DNA from: Carettochelys insculpta
Taxonomy: Eukaryota > Chordata > Testudines > Carettochelyidae
DNA: 64,000 nucleotides
Direction of reading: 5' to 3'
NCBI RefSeq assembly: GCF_033958435.1
Contig: NC_134137.1
Coordinates: forward strand, 318,369,501 to 318,433,500
The translations under genes and the position numbers were made by a program. The stretch's first letter is position 1. Each line of letters opens with the position of its first letter. Below are positions 21,206 to 32,859 of the stretch, piece after piece. Below the pieces are notes generated by a model. It was not told where the DNA came from, searched no databases, and saw only the letters and a list, made by a program, of their open reading frames with translations.

Positions 21206-22995
21206 TTTTGTTTTGTTTTTTTGCTGTCTACAGTGTCTGTCTTATTGCACTTTGAATCTGAGAGTTAGAATACAAATTTGATGCCCTATAGCAAAGTGGG
21301 GAACCCACAGTGAGACTTGGGGCTTCCCCCACAGCTGGGCAAGCCACCTCCCACATTCCAAACCCAGGGCATGTCTCCAAGGTTCAGTGCCCCCAAAGGG
21401 ATAGATAGGAAACATGTGCCAGCTTGCCCTGCTGCTCACCTGGGAGTCTTGACAACCCCCTGTTGGGCTGAAGCACAAGCAGATCCCCGGCTCTCCATGT
21501 TATGTGAATGATTTTTTTTCTTCTCCCTTGGAGGCCAAATCAGTGAGGTTAGTTTGTTTTTTTTCTTGGGTGGGGAGGCTGTTTGCTTGCTTGCTTGCTT
21601 GCATGATTTTCACATGGGAGATAGGTCAGTGAGGTTTTTTTCCTTCATTTCTTTGTTTTGCTTCTCACTTGTGTGTGATCCCTCGACTGATTTTTTTTTT
21701 TCTGTGGGTCCCTGACCAAAAAAGGTTTCTCCGCCTGTGCTCTGTGGGAAATAATTCAAACCAGACCGAACCAGTTCCTCAAAGATAGTGAAGCCAAGGT
21801 ACATGTTAATAAGAAACAACAGACTGTGGGGGTTAGGAATATCTGGTATGAAATCTTGGAGCTGTTTGCTTGCTATCAACAGGAGCTGTTTCAAAGTTAA
21901 AAAGGAAGAACAGATCATTCATGTCAATCTGCCTGTGTTTTTCTGTTTATTTTTTCTATCAAGATAAAATGGTTCTCTATCTTTTGCAATCAAAGAATTG
22001 CCAAGTGAAGACAGGAGGGATAGAAACAAACTAAAAACCAATGTAAAAATCATTGGCAGGCATTTCCTGGCAATATATTTTAAGTTGAATTAACTATGTG
22101 TGATTTAAAGGAAAAATTACTTAATCCTCTTTGGTAGCTTGTTTCTTTCATGTAATTTGTTTGTTTGTTTGTTGCCAGACACCCACTACATCTGCAAGAG
22201 ATGCATCAAAGACTGTCACTCTCGTGTGGGTCTTCATAGTCACAGTAGACGCTGTAAATGAAGTCCTCAATTGAAACTTTAAAGGGCGCGATCCATAGTC
22301 TATGCAGACTGAAGGATGCCTACTTCCAGTAATGGGGACTTTTCCCAACCCTTGGTCCACACTTAAGACTGTATCATTTTTAGGCTAGAGATTGTTTCTT
22401 ATTCTGAATTTAGGCTGCACAGAATGTAACAGGACTCAGAACTTAGCCTACTATTAAGATACCAGTTATACCTTATTGCAGTTGTGAACATGAACCAAAA
22501 ATGAGCTCAGCTGGTTAGCTTTTTTTGAAAAAAAATTGGCATTGCTCAGGTATTAGGCAATGGAATTTTTAACCTGCTTTTCAAAAGTGCTGAACATCTG
22601 TTTGTTTTGGTAGCTTAATTATGGAGTTAGGAGTCTAACTTAGGGGACCATATTTTTAAAACTTTGAATTAATTTTTTACCTGAAACATACAAGAGGATG
22701 TCTGACTCAGATAAAAGATCCTTTCTTCATAACCACAAAACTTTGTCCAAACTTGCACTAAACCTAAATGGAACCCTATACAGGTCTGACAAAATGTGGA
22801 TAATTCACATTTTCCTCATTATTTTTAATGTTTCATGTCTCTTCTTTTCAGCGTTGCAGAAGGTGCTGAATGCACAGATTGGATCTGAAGCCCATTGAGC
22901 TCAGGGTGTCTCTTTCCATATGAGTCAGTGGGCTTTGGATGAGGACATGAGACTGAGATCATAGGACGTGATCAGTGCCATCTCTAACACACTAG
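21206..22995. other. Non-coding; simple repeats
   Basis: Contains T-rich tracts at 21201-21222 and 21690-21700, a GCTT tetranucleotide tract at about 21583-21602, and a TTTG tract at about 22157-22173. No gene was seen. Confidence 0.5.
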
Positions 22996-23324
22996 GGCTA
23001 CGTCTACACGTGAAGCCAACATCGAAATAGGCTATTTCGATGAATAACGTCTACACATCCTCCAGGGCTGGCAACGTCGATGTTCAGCTTCGACGTTGCT
23101 CAGCCCAACATCGAAATAGGCGCAGCGAGGGAACGTCTACACGTCAAAGTAGCACACATCGAAATAGGGATGCCAGGCACAGCTGCAGACAGGGTCAATG
23201 GGCGGACTAGCGCTTCCGGGGCAACAGCTAGCCGCTCCCTTAAAGGGCCCCTCCCACATACACTCAGCCTGCACAGCACGCGGTCTGAGGAGCCATAGGC
23301 ACACAGACCCCGGGCGCCGCAGTC

Positions 23325-24765
23325 ATGGACCCCCCAGCAGCAGCAGCAGCAGCTAGAGGTCCACCCAGCCCTCCCGGCAGGAGCAGGGCTTGCCCTGGCC
23401 CATGCCATGTGGGAGGCAGCTGACTACCTTCTTGCCCCAGGGGAGGAGATGCCCCCAGGGCAGCAGGGCTCAACCCCTACCCCTGCAGCACCCCGCTCCA
23501 CCCCCCGCCTCACACGCCGGCGGCTGTGGAGCTACCCCACCAGCACCGACTGGTGGGAGCGGCTGGTGCTTGGGGAGTGGGACGACGACCACTGGCTCAG
23601 GAACTTCAGGATGACCCACCAGACATTCCTGGAGCTGTGCCAGTGGCTCACCCCCGCACTCAGGCACTGGGACACTGCCATGCGGCGTGGCCTCCCTGTG
23701 GAGAAACGGGTCAGCATCACTGTCTGGAAGCTGGCCACTCCAGACAGCTACCGATCCGTGGGGCAGCAGTTTGGTGTCGGAAAGGCCACCGTCGGGGCTG
23801 TCTTCATGGAGGTAAGAGAACCCACGGGGGGAAGCCAGGGCAGGGCAGGGGGGCCAGGGCAGAGCAGGGCAGGGTAGGGGAGCCAGGGCAGGGCAGGCCA
23901 GGGGGGCCAGGGCAGAGCAGGGCAGGGGGGCCAGGGCAGGGCAGGGCAGGGCCATGCACACCCTGCTCACCCCTCATTGGGGCTGTCCCATGTGCTTTCT
24001 CTGCAGGTCGTGCGTGCCATCAACGCCATGCTCCTGCACAGGCTCGTGAGGCTGGGGGACCCACATGCCACTGTCGCCGCCTTTGCCACCCTGGGCTTCC
24101 CCAACTGCTTCGGGGCTCTGGATGGGACTCACATCCCCATCCGCGCCCCGCATCACAGTGGAGGACGATACCTCAATCGGAAGGGCTACCATTCAGTCGT
24201 CCTGCAGGCCTTGGTGGACAGCCGGGGACGTTTCCAGGACATTTACGTGGGCTGGCCTGGCAGCACCCATGACGCCCGGGTTTTCCGGAACTCGGGCCTG
24301 TGCCGCTGGCTGGAGGCGGGGACCTACATCCCCCAGCGGGAGATCCCTCTGGGGGACACCACCATGCCCTTCTGCGTCATCGCAGATGCGGCCTACCCCC
24401 TCCGGCCGTGGCTCATGCACCCCTACACGGGCCATCTCTCTGCTAGCCAGGAGGGCTTCAACGAGCGCCTGAACCGTGCGCGCCAGGTGGTGGAGCGCTC
24501 ATTTGGCCACCTGAAGGGACGCTGGAGATGTCTCCTGACCCGCCTGGATGCGGGCCCCAACAACATCCCCCAGATTGTGGGTGCCTGCTGTGCCCTGCAC
24601 AACCTCGTGGAGAGCAAGGGGGAGACCTTTCTGCAGGGCTGGGCGGCGGAGGCAGGCAGGGCACACGTGCAGCCACCTGCTGCCCCCAGTCGGCAGGTGG
24701 ACCCAGAGGGGACCCGGGTCCGGGAGGCCCTGCGGGCCCACTTCGACCAACAGGCCGCGGGGTGA
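23325..24765 (+). pseudogene. Harbinger DDE transposase, nearly intact (copy D)
   Basis: Exon 1 is 23325-23811, the intron 23812-24006 (GTAAGA...CTGCAG, 195 bp) and exon 2 24007-24765; the product would be about 414 residues. Exon 1 holds a Trp-rich segment (DWWERLVLGEWDDDHW) and a helix-turn-helix-like stretch SVGQQFGVGKATVGAVF. Exon 2 holds the DDE triad of the family: Asp in GALDGTHIPI (24121-24123), Asp in GSTHDARVF, and Glu in VERSFGHLKG. The one lesion I see is an extra C in the run after the ATG (six C against five in copy E). It puts the first ATG out of frame with the rest. A shorter product from a downstream start is possible. PolyA signal AATAAA lies at 24943-24948. Confidence 0.9.
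23812..24006 (+). other. Transposase intron, copy D (195 bp, minisatellite-like)
   Basis: GT at 23812 and AG at 24006 have good consensus (GGTAAGA, TTTCTCTGCAGG). The body is built from repeated 'gggcagggcaggg(g)ccagggcagag' units. Length is a multiple of three, and there is one in-frame TAG. Confidence 0.85.
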
Positions 24766-25184
24766 ACTCTGCCCAGGCCCCCTACTGCCCGCCCCTTCCT
24801 CCCCCACACTCCTGCCCCAACGCCCACACCATGGAGCACCCCACTGCCCCCCCCCACTTGTCCTGGACAAATGAGAGCACGAACTTGTGGGTGAACGTAA
24901 ACTTTTTTTTTCCGTCTTTACGAAACTTTTTTTTTTTTTGTAAATAAATAAATATGTGAAACAAACCAAAAAGGAGGGACAAACGTTCAACCAAAGCAAG
25001 ATGTGCACAAATAAAACAATACAACAACAAAGCAAAGAAGTGTGCGCCATCAACAAAAAAGAAAAGCAGGGAGGAGAACGGGGAGAACTATTTACATGGG
25101 GGGGATGGGGCAAACGGGGGCACCAAAAACAAACATTCAAACTATATACAACAAGGGGGGGGCCACGTCCCGGGCCCCTCGCCC

Positions 25185-27236
25185 CTAGAGCCCAGCACTG
25201 GGCGTGCCCGGCCGGGAGCCCCGCCGTGCCTGCAGTCTGGTCCGCGGCTGGGTGGGAGCGGGCTGCACAGGAAGGTATCGGCGCCAGCGAGTCTCAGGTG
25301 GCTCCAGGGGTCCCTCGGCGCTGTGGCCCTCGCGGGTGGGTGGTGGGGCAATGGCGGACGGCCCGGCGACGGCTGGAGCAGCTGGTGGTGGGGCTGCAGG
25401 AGCGGGCAGGGCAGGCGATGGCTCGGCCGGCGCGGCATGGGGGGCCAGGTAATCAGCCAGCCGGTTGAATGTCTGCATATAGGCCCCCCATGCCTCCTGG
25501 CGCCAGGCCAGCGCCCGCTCCTGCAGCTGGAGGTGCTGCTCCGACACCTCCAGCTGCCGGCGGAGGATGGCCAGCAGCTGGGGGTCCGTCGCCGCCGCCG
25601 GTAGTAAGCGCGGGGTCCGCCGTCTTGCCCTCCGCGGGGCCGGTCGTTCCTCGGCCGAGGGGCTGCCCTGGAGCGAGGGTCCCGGAGGGCTCTCCGGGAC
25701 AACTGAGGCCTCGCCGGCACTCTCTTCCGGTCCTTCTGATGGTGCAGGTGCAGGTGCAGGACACAGGAGAGGAGGGGGGAAAGAAGAATGGAGACAGGCG
25801 TTAGTGTGGGCCTCGAGCCGTGGCCTTTGTCCCCCCCGCCCTGTGCTGCAGGTTCCCCATCCCCGTCCCCGGGAGATGCTGCTGTGATGGATGGGGTTCA
25901 GGGGTCCCCCTGCCCTGCACCCCGTCCCCTGGTGGGAGCGACTCTTAATTCACCCCGCAGGGTCTGAGAGCAGGAGAGGTTTCTTAGGCCACAGATGGCC
26001 AGTTTCTGGCAGGAGTGACAGCACCAGCTGTCGGAAGAGACAGTCCTTCCAACCCGTCGTGGGGAGAAGACCCTAAGGGGGGCCCCTCTGGGATGCAGCT
26101 TTCCCCCTCCTCTGGCTGGCTGCCTTCCAGCTCTTCCTTCCCCTAGCCTCTACCTGTGGCCCCCGCCCTCGCCCCCCAATTCCAAGCCAGCTTGGCTTCT
26201 CCCTCCTGTTTGCTCAGGGCAGAGGTGTCACCTGCCAGCTGTAGCGCCAGGATCCTCCTTTGGCCCTGGGAGCTCCTCGGCTCTTGTGGCTCATATGTAG
26301 CCTGAGTCTCCCTTTGGCACTCCCCCCACTCCATCACATGCTGCTGCTGCGAGGTGTCCCACCCCCTTCGCCCGGGGGCCCCTCGAGGTTCCGCTCCCCC
26401 CTGGCCCAGGGATGGGGCATGGCACTGTCATGCAGGGTGGGGGGGGCAGGGGCTGATGGCTGCAGTGCTGTGAGGGCCATGGCCCTGGTGTCCTTGGGGC
26501 CATGGCCATGTGAGCATGTGGGGGGCCCTGGACACATCTCTCTTACCCCCGCCCCTCAAGCCCAGGGGTGTCCACCAGAGAGGGGTACCTACCTGTGGGT
26601 CCGCTCCCACGGTCCAGAGATCCCCGGGGGTCGGAGGCCCTGCTGCTGCTCCGGGATGGCAGGAGGAGGATCTGCAGGCTGGAATCGGTGGAGGAGGAGC
26701 CCCCCTCCTCCTCCTCCTCCTCCTCCTCCTCCTCCTGCCGCGATGTCCCGGGGATGGCCTCCGGGGGGGGCCCCCGGGGTGCGGGGCTTGCCTCCGGGTC
26801 GGACTCCGGCTGCAGGGCCTGCTGGGGCTCGTCAGCCGAGGTATCAAGGGTGGCCGGAGGGGAGGAGGTGTGCCGGGAGCCCAGGATGTCCCTGAGCTCC
26901 CTGTAAAAGGGGCAAGTGACGGGGGCGGCCGGGCATAACCCTGCCGCAGCTCCTTCACCTTACTCCGGACATGGTCCGGAGTGCGGGCAGGGTGACCCCG
27001 GGCAGCCAGGCCGTCGGCCAGCCGAGCGAACGCATCCACGTTCCGCCTCTTGCTCCCCATTACCTGGAGCACCTCCTCCTCGCTCCAGAGCCCCAGCAGG
27101 TCCCGCAGCTCGGCCTCCGTCCAGGAGGGGCCCCGCTGCCGCTTCCCAGACTGGGTGGCCCTCTGGCTGGGCTGGCTGCCCTGGCTCCCCTTGGGGGGGT
27201 CCCCTGGGGGCGCTGGGGGGGCTCCTGGGTCGCCAT
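25185..27236 (-). pseudogene. Harbinger Myb/SANT-like partner protein, frameshifted (copy D)
   Basis: Exon 1 is 27236-26593 (donor CAG/GTAGGT) and exon 2 is 25735-25185 (acceptor CATCAG/AAGG). The SANT-like domain shows GPSWTEAELRDLLGLWSEEE, KRRNVDAFARLADGLAARG and DHVRSKVKELRQGYA, the Trp-anchored helices of Myb/SANT DNA-binding proteins encoded by Harbinger elements. A Glu run and an Ala/Pro-rich tail follow. Compared with copy E there are two lesions: one base missing from a G run near 27192-27198 (seven against eight), and a 28-bp deletion at about 26930. Restoring both lengths would give a frame-consistent exon. The second exon is open and is the same length as in copy E (551 bp). Confidence 0.85.
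26701..26735 (+). repeat. (CTC)n tract encoding a Glu run on the minus strand
   Basis: About eleven CTC triplets lie inside the Myb-protein exon. Copy E has a shorter tract at 57481-57502. Confidence 0.9.
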
Positions 27237-27662
27237 CGCCGCTGTGTGGTGGGCTGAGGGCTCTGCAGGCTGCCCGCGTGTGCAGGCTGCAGCCTGCACG
27301 TTGCCTCAACTTCCTGCAGAGTCAGGGCGGGGCAGGGGACCTTTAAGGGGCCGCTCCACACGGCCACCAGTGAGCTGAGGGGCTGGATAGAGCGTCTCTC
27401 AACCCCTCAGCTGATGGCCGCCATGGAGGACCCGGCAATTTCGACGTTGCGGGACGCGGATCGTCTACACTGTCCCTACTTCGACGTTGAACGTCGAAGT
27501 AGGGCGCTATTCCTATCTCCTCATGGGGTTAGCGACTTCGACATCTCGCCGCCTAACGTCGAAGTTAACTTCGAAATAGCGCCCGACGCGTGTAGCCGCG
27601 ACGGGCGCTATTTCGAAGTTAGTGCTGCTACTTCGAAGTAGCGTGCACGTGTAGACACAGCT

Positions 27663-29310
27663 TACAGCGGCTTCTGGCTGGAAGCTCAGCCCTTCTACTG
27701 GCATGTTCTGCAGCTTCATGGGCAGGGGATGTCACCTTGTGCTGCCCTGTCCTGAGCATCTCTATGGCCAATAGAAAGCTGCCAGGTTGAAGCCTGTGAG
27801 TAGCAGAAATGATAACCCTCAGCCCCTCACCAGCCCACAAAATCCCTTCCAAAGCTTGCACCTCATCCCTTGCCACAGTCCACAGCCTGCACCCAGCAGC
27901 CAGACTGCATCTCAGAGTCTGTACCTCAGAAACCCTCCCACATCCACATTCTATTCCAGAGCCCAATCCTTTACCTCTTCTTCACCCAGATTCCCTCCCA
28001 GAACTGGCACTCTGAACCCCCACTTTCTGATACCCTGCACCAGTGCAGAGCCTGCACTCAGCACCCACACTCTTTCCCAGAGTTTGCACCCCAGCTCTGC
28101 CCAAATTCCTCCCCAGAGCTGCAGGTAGAGGGAGCTTGTGTTTAGGATGGGTGCAGGCCCTGGGTGCCACCAAAATTTCTGTCCACAAGCTGTCCCTGAC
28201 TGAGTGAAACATCATGGGTATTTAAGTGCTTAACTCGTGTGAGATAAATATTTTGCATAGCCTGCCTTTGGAGATCTTCTAGCTTGATCAAAAGTAAAAA
28301 GTAAAGAAAATCTCATGAGAAAATCTCCCATCCCAGTTTCACAGATACCAGAGGTCTGAATCATTTGCATTAGTTTCTAACTCATGTACAGAAATAAACC
28401 TCCAAACCTCTCTTAGTTTACCTGGCACTACAGTATAAGAACTTTATGACACTGATAAATCTTACCTGCTTGAATCTACCAGTTTCGATTTACAAATGTT
28501 ATAATTCTAGCATCTAATTATGTGACTATTCCAGATAATTTGCAACACTGTGGTTAGTGTGGTGGCTGGGAAGTTGAGTAGCATGTTTTTCTGTAGCGCA
28601 CGTTATGAGGCACACCATGGTGCTAAGAATGGACTTTACATGACAGGAGGATGACATATTGTGTGGCCGGAAGTGTCACAATGTAACATGCTATTCTTCA
28701 CTTTTCCATGTTTAAAGCAAAGGGCTGCTTTGTTCTTGTATCATTGTGACATGTTGCATGGAGTGTCACTTATCTCAGTAGCCAGTAGAAATATTACACA
28801 TTTTACATGCTTGGTTAGTTTTCCAACATGTCCACTGTCAAAACAATGAGGGCGAAGAAGATATGCACAAGAAAAATGGCAAGTTGGTTTCAAGGGCTTT
28901 TCTTGCCTCTTTTAGATGTTGTAATTATATACGCGGGACTTAAGCTACCAAACTAGTGGATAGAGTCAGTAGTATATTTACACAGGACATCAGAGTTTTT
29001 GATGAGTTACTTGAAATCTGGGCACTGAGAACCCCCAAACAAGATAGCTTTGAAACAAGAGTTTGATGAACCAATGTTCCAAGTGTTCTCAGTAGCATTG
29101 CTTTTCTCCCAGCACTAAATTATCAATGTCGGATATAGGAGGCTACTTTGAAAAGGCTTTCCCCTCTGCCCCACCCCCATATTGATATTTTTACATATTT
29201 CTAGGAATATTTCCATGTGAAATAGCCCTGCACTTCATTGATCTAGCAGCCCACTCAGAAAATCATGTGTATTATGTACTCTTTTGGGTGTTTTTTTAAA
29301 AAATGTTATT
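27663..29310. other. Non-coding; C-rich imperfect repeat at 27800-28130
   Basis: The C-rich block repeats the phrase 'cagagcctgcac/cccagcac' at irregular spacing and produces several long but meaningless frames. The rest is AT-rich and without recognised features. Confidence 0.4.
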
Positions 29311-29315
29311 GTGAG

Positions 29316-29744
29316 AGTAGGAGGGTTAGAGGGAGGCCAGGCAAGGCAGGGGTTAAACAAGGCCTGTTAGCCCAATCAGCCCCACCCCGGTTCACCTGTG
29401 GCCAGTGTCAGGCCTGTACGGGTATAAAGGGAGGGAAGCCAGCTCAGTTTGGAGCTGACCAGCTAAGAGGCAGGAGCTGACTGTGAGGCAGGAGGCCCCA
29501 GGCCAGAGCTGCCACCTGGTTAGCTGCCAGAGGGCACAGCCCAGGACGCTACGCCAGGTCCTGAGGGGAGCGGGGAACCCCCACCATAGAACACCTCTCC
29601 CACCAAAAGAGGGGACTAGATCCTCGGGGCCATGCTCCAAAATCAAGCCATAGTCTCTTGGGTGGGGCTGTGGACCCACCCAACAGGCTCTGGCCAGGGG
29701 ACATAGCCACTGGGCCGCCTGGACCCAGGTGCAAACCGCTCACA
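29316..29744 (+). repeat. Left LTR (429 bp)
   Basis: Starts AGTAGGAG, where the right LTR has TGTAGGAG, so the first T of the TG...CA ends has mutated. It ends CTCACA. TATAAAG at 29423-29429 is a candidate promoter TATA box in the expected place for an LTR. It aligns with the right LTR without gaps. Confidence 0.93.
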
Positions 29745-29746
29745 CG

Positions 29747-29764
29747 TGGTGGAGAATGTGGGTA
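29747..29764 (+). promoter_or_regulatory. Candidate primer-binding site
   Basis: TGGTGGAGAATGTGGGTA begins two bases after the LTR with the TGG that pairs with a tRNA CCA end. The tRNA species was not identified. Confidence 0.7.
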
Positions 29765-29835
29765 TAACCTGGCTCTGCAGAAGGGCCATCCTACTGTGCC
29801 AGTCATAGACCCAGTAGCTGCGAACCGCTGGAGCA

Positions 29836-30742
29836 ATGGAGGCCCTGCTGAAGTGGAAGGTGGAGCAACAGGCCAGCCAGCAGCAGCAACAGCTGCTGCT
29901 CCAACAGATGGCGCAGCAGCAACTAATTGGGGAATTACCAACCCACCAGCAACAGCTGATGCAGCAGGTAACTTGCCTGATACAACCCCGAACCCCGGGT
30001 GGGCCGCCGGCGTTGGCACCAGCACCAATCAAACTCACAAAGATGGGCCCAGAAGATGACCCAGAGGCATTCTTGCAGACTTTTGAGTGGGTGGCCACTG
30101 TAGCCCAGTGGGCCTGAGGGCATTGGATGGTCATCATGGCACCTTACCTGACAGGGGTTGTTCAGACTGCCTATTGGGCACTGGATGTGGTAGCTGCTCA
30201 GGACTATGCCCGGGTTCAAGGCAGCAACCCTGGATGCTCTAGGTATCTCAGAAGAGACTTTCCATCAGCACTTCCGTGGGGAAGCATGGGTGCCTTGAAC
30301 CCAACCCTGCCGCATTGCTCAGAAGCTGCGGGATGCCTGCTGGAGGTGGTTGAAGCCCAAAACAAAGTCCGGGGTGCAGGTAGTTGAGCAGATACTGCAC
30401 AAACAGTTCACACAGATGCTGCCCCCTGGGGGAAGGGAGTGGGTGATGAAGAACCATCTGGAAGATATGACAGCAGCCATCCAGTTGATGGAGAATTATC
30501 TAGCAGCCAAGTCCCAGGGGATGACTCCCTCAGTAGCCCCCAGGCAGCCGGAGGAACGCCGGCACAAGGGACGGAGGGGGACCGGGAGTCACAAGGACAG
30601 GGTGGGCCGTGGCACCTGCTGCTCCTTCCTGGGCCCTGAAAAATTCAGAGTTACCAGGCTAACCCTGGGCTTCAACCCTTGGGCCCCAGACCAACCCACC
30701 AGCTCCCCCATGGGGTACCCAGCTGCCTGTCAGACAAGGTAA
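29836..30742 (+). pseudogene. gag remnant with SCAN-like capsid segment
   Basis: The first frame begins ATG at 29836 with a Gln-rich helix-prone N-terminus, then EDDPEAFLQTFEWVATVAQW. A TGA at 30115-30117 interrupts it. After a frameshift near 30215-30221, frame 2 carries GISEETFHQHFRGE, a TGA at 30296-30298, QKLRDACWRWLKP, VVEQILHKQFTQMLPP and LMENYLAA. These blocks match the order of conserved helices in the vertebrate SCAN domain, which is reported to derive from the capsid of a Gmr1-like gypsy element. Gag would form the particle shell. It is dead by at least two stops and one frameshift. It is described here only as found. Confidence 0.82.
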
Positions 30743-30846
30743 CAGCAACCCCACTCATGCCCCAGCCTGGATGCCTAGTTCCACATCCATCCCTGCCATG
30801 GGTCCCTCGAGGAGACCCCCTGAAGGCCACCCCAGAACTGGACTCC

Positions 30847-30888
30847 TGCTTTACATGCGGGGGCAGTGGGCACTGGTCCTGAGACTGC
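30847..30888 (+). pseudogene. gag zinc knuckle (CCHC), interrupted
   Basis: The motif C-x2-C-x4-H-x4-C is legible as CFTCGGSGHWS, a stop codon at 30880-30882, then DC. This is the nucleic-acid-binding knuckle at the gag C-terminus. One of its spacer codons has become TGA. Confidence 0.8.
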
Positions 30889-30954
30889 CCATACATGGAG
30901 TGCAATTTTGGGAAGCTCTGGACCCTGCAAACACAGGCACACCCCCCCCCCAAG

Positions 30955-31250
30955 GCCCTGCCAAGCTGATCGTCCCTGTGTTTGTCAATGGGACAGAGGC
31001 AATTGGGTGATTGACTCAGGGTGTGCCCAGACCCTGGTTTGGCAAGTGCTTGTGCCTGATGTAGGGCCTCCCCAAGGCACCATCAGGCTGCAGTGTGTCC
31101 ATGGGTAGGTGAAGGCCTATCCTTGCACCTGGGTGACCCTACAGGTGGGAAGGCAAGAACCACCAACAATGGCTGGCCTGGACCCAGCTGTTGCCTATCC
31201 AGTAATACTGGGTAGAGACTGGAAACATTTTCATGAACTACTATCAGGAC
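30955..31250 (+). pseudogene. Aspartic protease remnant
   Basis: The active-site triad appears as VIDSGCAQTLV at 31007-31039 in frame 2. The preceding strand (KLIVPVFVNGTEAIG) is in frame 3, so there is a frameshift near 31004-31007. After a TAG at 31106-31108 the frame continues to VILGRDW, a block typical of the C-terminal part of gypsy proteases. The enzyme would cleave the gag-pol polyprotein. Confidence 0.8.
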
Positions 31251-31560
31251 TTGGGAAGCCTTCAGCTAGGAAGCGGCAGCCCCAGCCATTGAGCAAGAGA
31301 AAGGCAGGGACTGCAAATGTGGCTGGAGTAGGGGAGGTGGCAGACCCAGGGGAAGGGACTTCTCAGGGACCAGCCCCAGCCCAGGTGGACCCAAGCCCCC
31401 ATCAAGTGGAGAGGGAGCCCTCTCACTGCATCAATCAGCAGTCCTCGCATGGCTCTTGGACTTTGGGGGGGGGGCAGCGGGCAGATGAGACACTGATCCG
31501 AGCATACAATCAGGTGGTTGTAGTGAATGGGGAGACCACCAGACCCCATCCAGTGGGATA
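31251..31560 (+). other. Linker between protease and integrase, no domain seen
   Basis: An open frame (31109-31561) continues past the protease. It is rich in Pro, Gly, Glu and Gln and has no recognisable motif. Confidence 0.5.
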
Positions 31561-31589
31561 GTGCCCCCATTTTGAAATCCAGGGAGACT

Positions 31590-32625
31590 CCCTCTACTGC
31601 GTGGAGAAGGACTCAGACTGGAGAGGTGCACCACCAGCTCCTGGTCTCCCAGCCATATCGGAAGAAGGTCATGCAGCTTGCCCACGCCATCCCCATGGCA
31701 GGACACCTGGGGAGAGACAAGACCCTGGCCCAGATCCTGGCCTGCTTCTTTTGGCCCAGCATCCACGGAGAGGTTGCAGACTTCTGTGCCTCCTGCCAGA
31801 GTGACAACTCACAGCACCTTGGTCCGTGGAGAAGGCCCCATTAGTTCCCCTCCCACTCGTGAGTATACCCTTTGAGTATAGTTGGCCCCCTGGAGAAGAG
31901 TGCTGCTGGATACCAGTTCATCCTCGTTTGTTATTATGCAACTCAGTACCCGGAAGCCGTGCTGCTACGCTCCATGAGTGCCAAGAGGACAGCAACTGAG
32001 CTCATGAACATCTTCGCTCAGGTCGGTGTCCCACGGGAGATCCTAACAGATCAAGGGACAAACTTTATGTCCCAAACAGTGCAACAGCTTTGCCGGCTGC
32101 TAAAGATTAAGACCCTCTGCACATCTGTCTACCACCCCCAGACAGACAGACTAGTAGAATGCTTCAATTGGACTTTGAAGGCCATGCTCCACAAGTTTGT
32201 GCTGATGGATACACATCACTGGGACCAGCTCCTTCCCGCCCTCATGGTTGCAGTTCGGGAGGTGCCCCAGGCCTCCACAGGGTTTTCACCCTTTGAACTC
32301 CTGTATGGGAGGCAGCCGTGGGGGATTCTGGACCTAGTACAAGAGATGTGGGAAGAACAGCCCTCCCAAAGCAAGAATGCGTGCAATATGTGTTCAACCT
32401 ACATGAGAGACATGAAGCTCTAGGTACATTTACCCAAGAGAAACTCCTCCAAGCGCAGCAGGCCCAGGAGGCAACTTACAACAAACAGACGAGACTCCAT
32501 GAATTTCAGCCAGGGGATCGAGTGCTACTGCTACTACCAAGTACTGACTCTAAGCTCCTCGCCTGCTGGCAGGGCCCTTTAAGAGATTATCCGGCGAGTG
32601 CACCCAGTGAACTATGAGGCAGACT
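31590..32625 (+). pseudogene. Integrase remnant, located upstream of reverse transcriptase
   Basis: A zinc-binding H-H-C-C region is visible: HAIPMAGHLG, then FCASCQS with C-x2-C, at about 31680-31800. The catalytic core follows in the same frame (31872-32423). The second Asp is at 32049-32051 in LTDQGTNF and the Glu at 32157-32159 in DRLVECF, exactly 35 residues apart, the D-35-E spacing of retroelement integrases. The first catalytic Asp is not visible; a Ser stands before IVGPL in this frame, next to a region of small indels and a stop near 31842. The core frame ends at a TAG near 32421, and another frame carries a C-terminal part with RVLLLLPSTDSKLLA. Integrase inserts the cDNA into the genome. 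Confidence 0.88.
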
Positions 32626-32859
32626 AGCCAGATAAGAGTAAGGGGCAGCAGATCTACCATGTAAATCTCTTAAAACCCTGGAAGGCCCCGGAAGGGCTAC
32701 AATCACCCCCTACCCACCAGACCCAGAACTGGGGCCCCAGGCAGCGGAGGTGGCAAACCCTGGGGAGGTACAGATTGGGCCCAACCTTACCCCAGAGCAG
32801 AGACTTCAGGCCCAGAAGTTGGTGGCTGAATTTTCCTCGGTCTTTTCAATGAAACCCGG

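Larger units (their letters stand above)
22996..27662. mobile_element. Near full-length Harbinger transposon, copy D (4.67 kb)
   Basis: Left end GGCTACGTCTACACGTGAAG at 22996 and right end CACGTGTAGACACAGCT at 27662 are inverted. The flanking triplets TAG and TAC are an imperfect duplication. It contains a two-exon transposase on the plus strand and a two-exon Myb/SANT-protein gene on the minus strand, converging near 24.8-25.2 kb, which is the standard two-gene PIF/Harbinger layout. Terminal and subterminal sequence (dense CGTCTACACG and TTCGAA motifs, 'cttaaagggcccctccca') is shared with all the 0.7-kb MITEs in this window. It is within 11 bp in length of copy E at 53748. Confidence 0.92.

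Noticed and set aside
23823..23965. Possible CRISPR-like or regular repeat array in the purine-rich tract
   Set aside because: The units are irregular and contiguous without spacers, and consensus splice sites show it to be an intron of the transposase gene.
26428..27309. Treating the 293-codon minus-strand frame in copy D as an intact Myb-like protein
   Set aside because: Its N-terminal part is out of frame with the ATG, and after RQGYA it leaves the homologous frame because of a 28-bp deletion. Comparison with copy E shows both.
29310..29315. LTR start at TGTGAG (29310)
   Set aside because: Starting at 29316 aligns the two LTRs without gaps at equal length and gives matching GTGAG duplications on both sides. 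The TGTGAG start gives neither.
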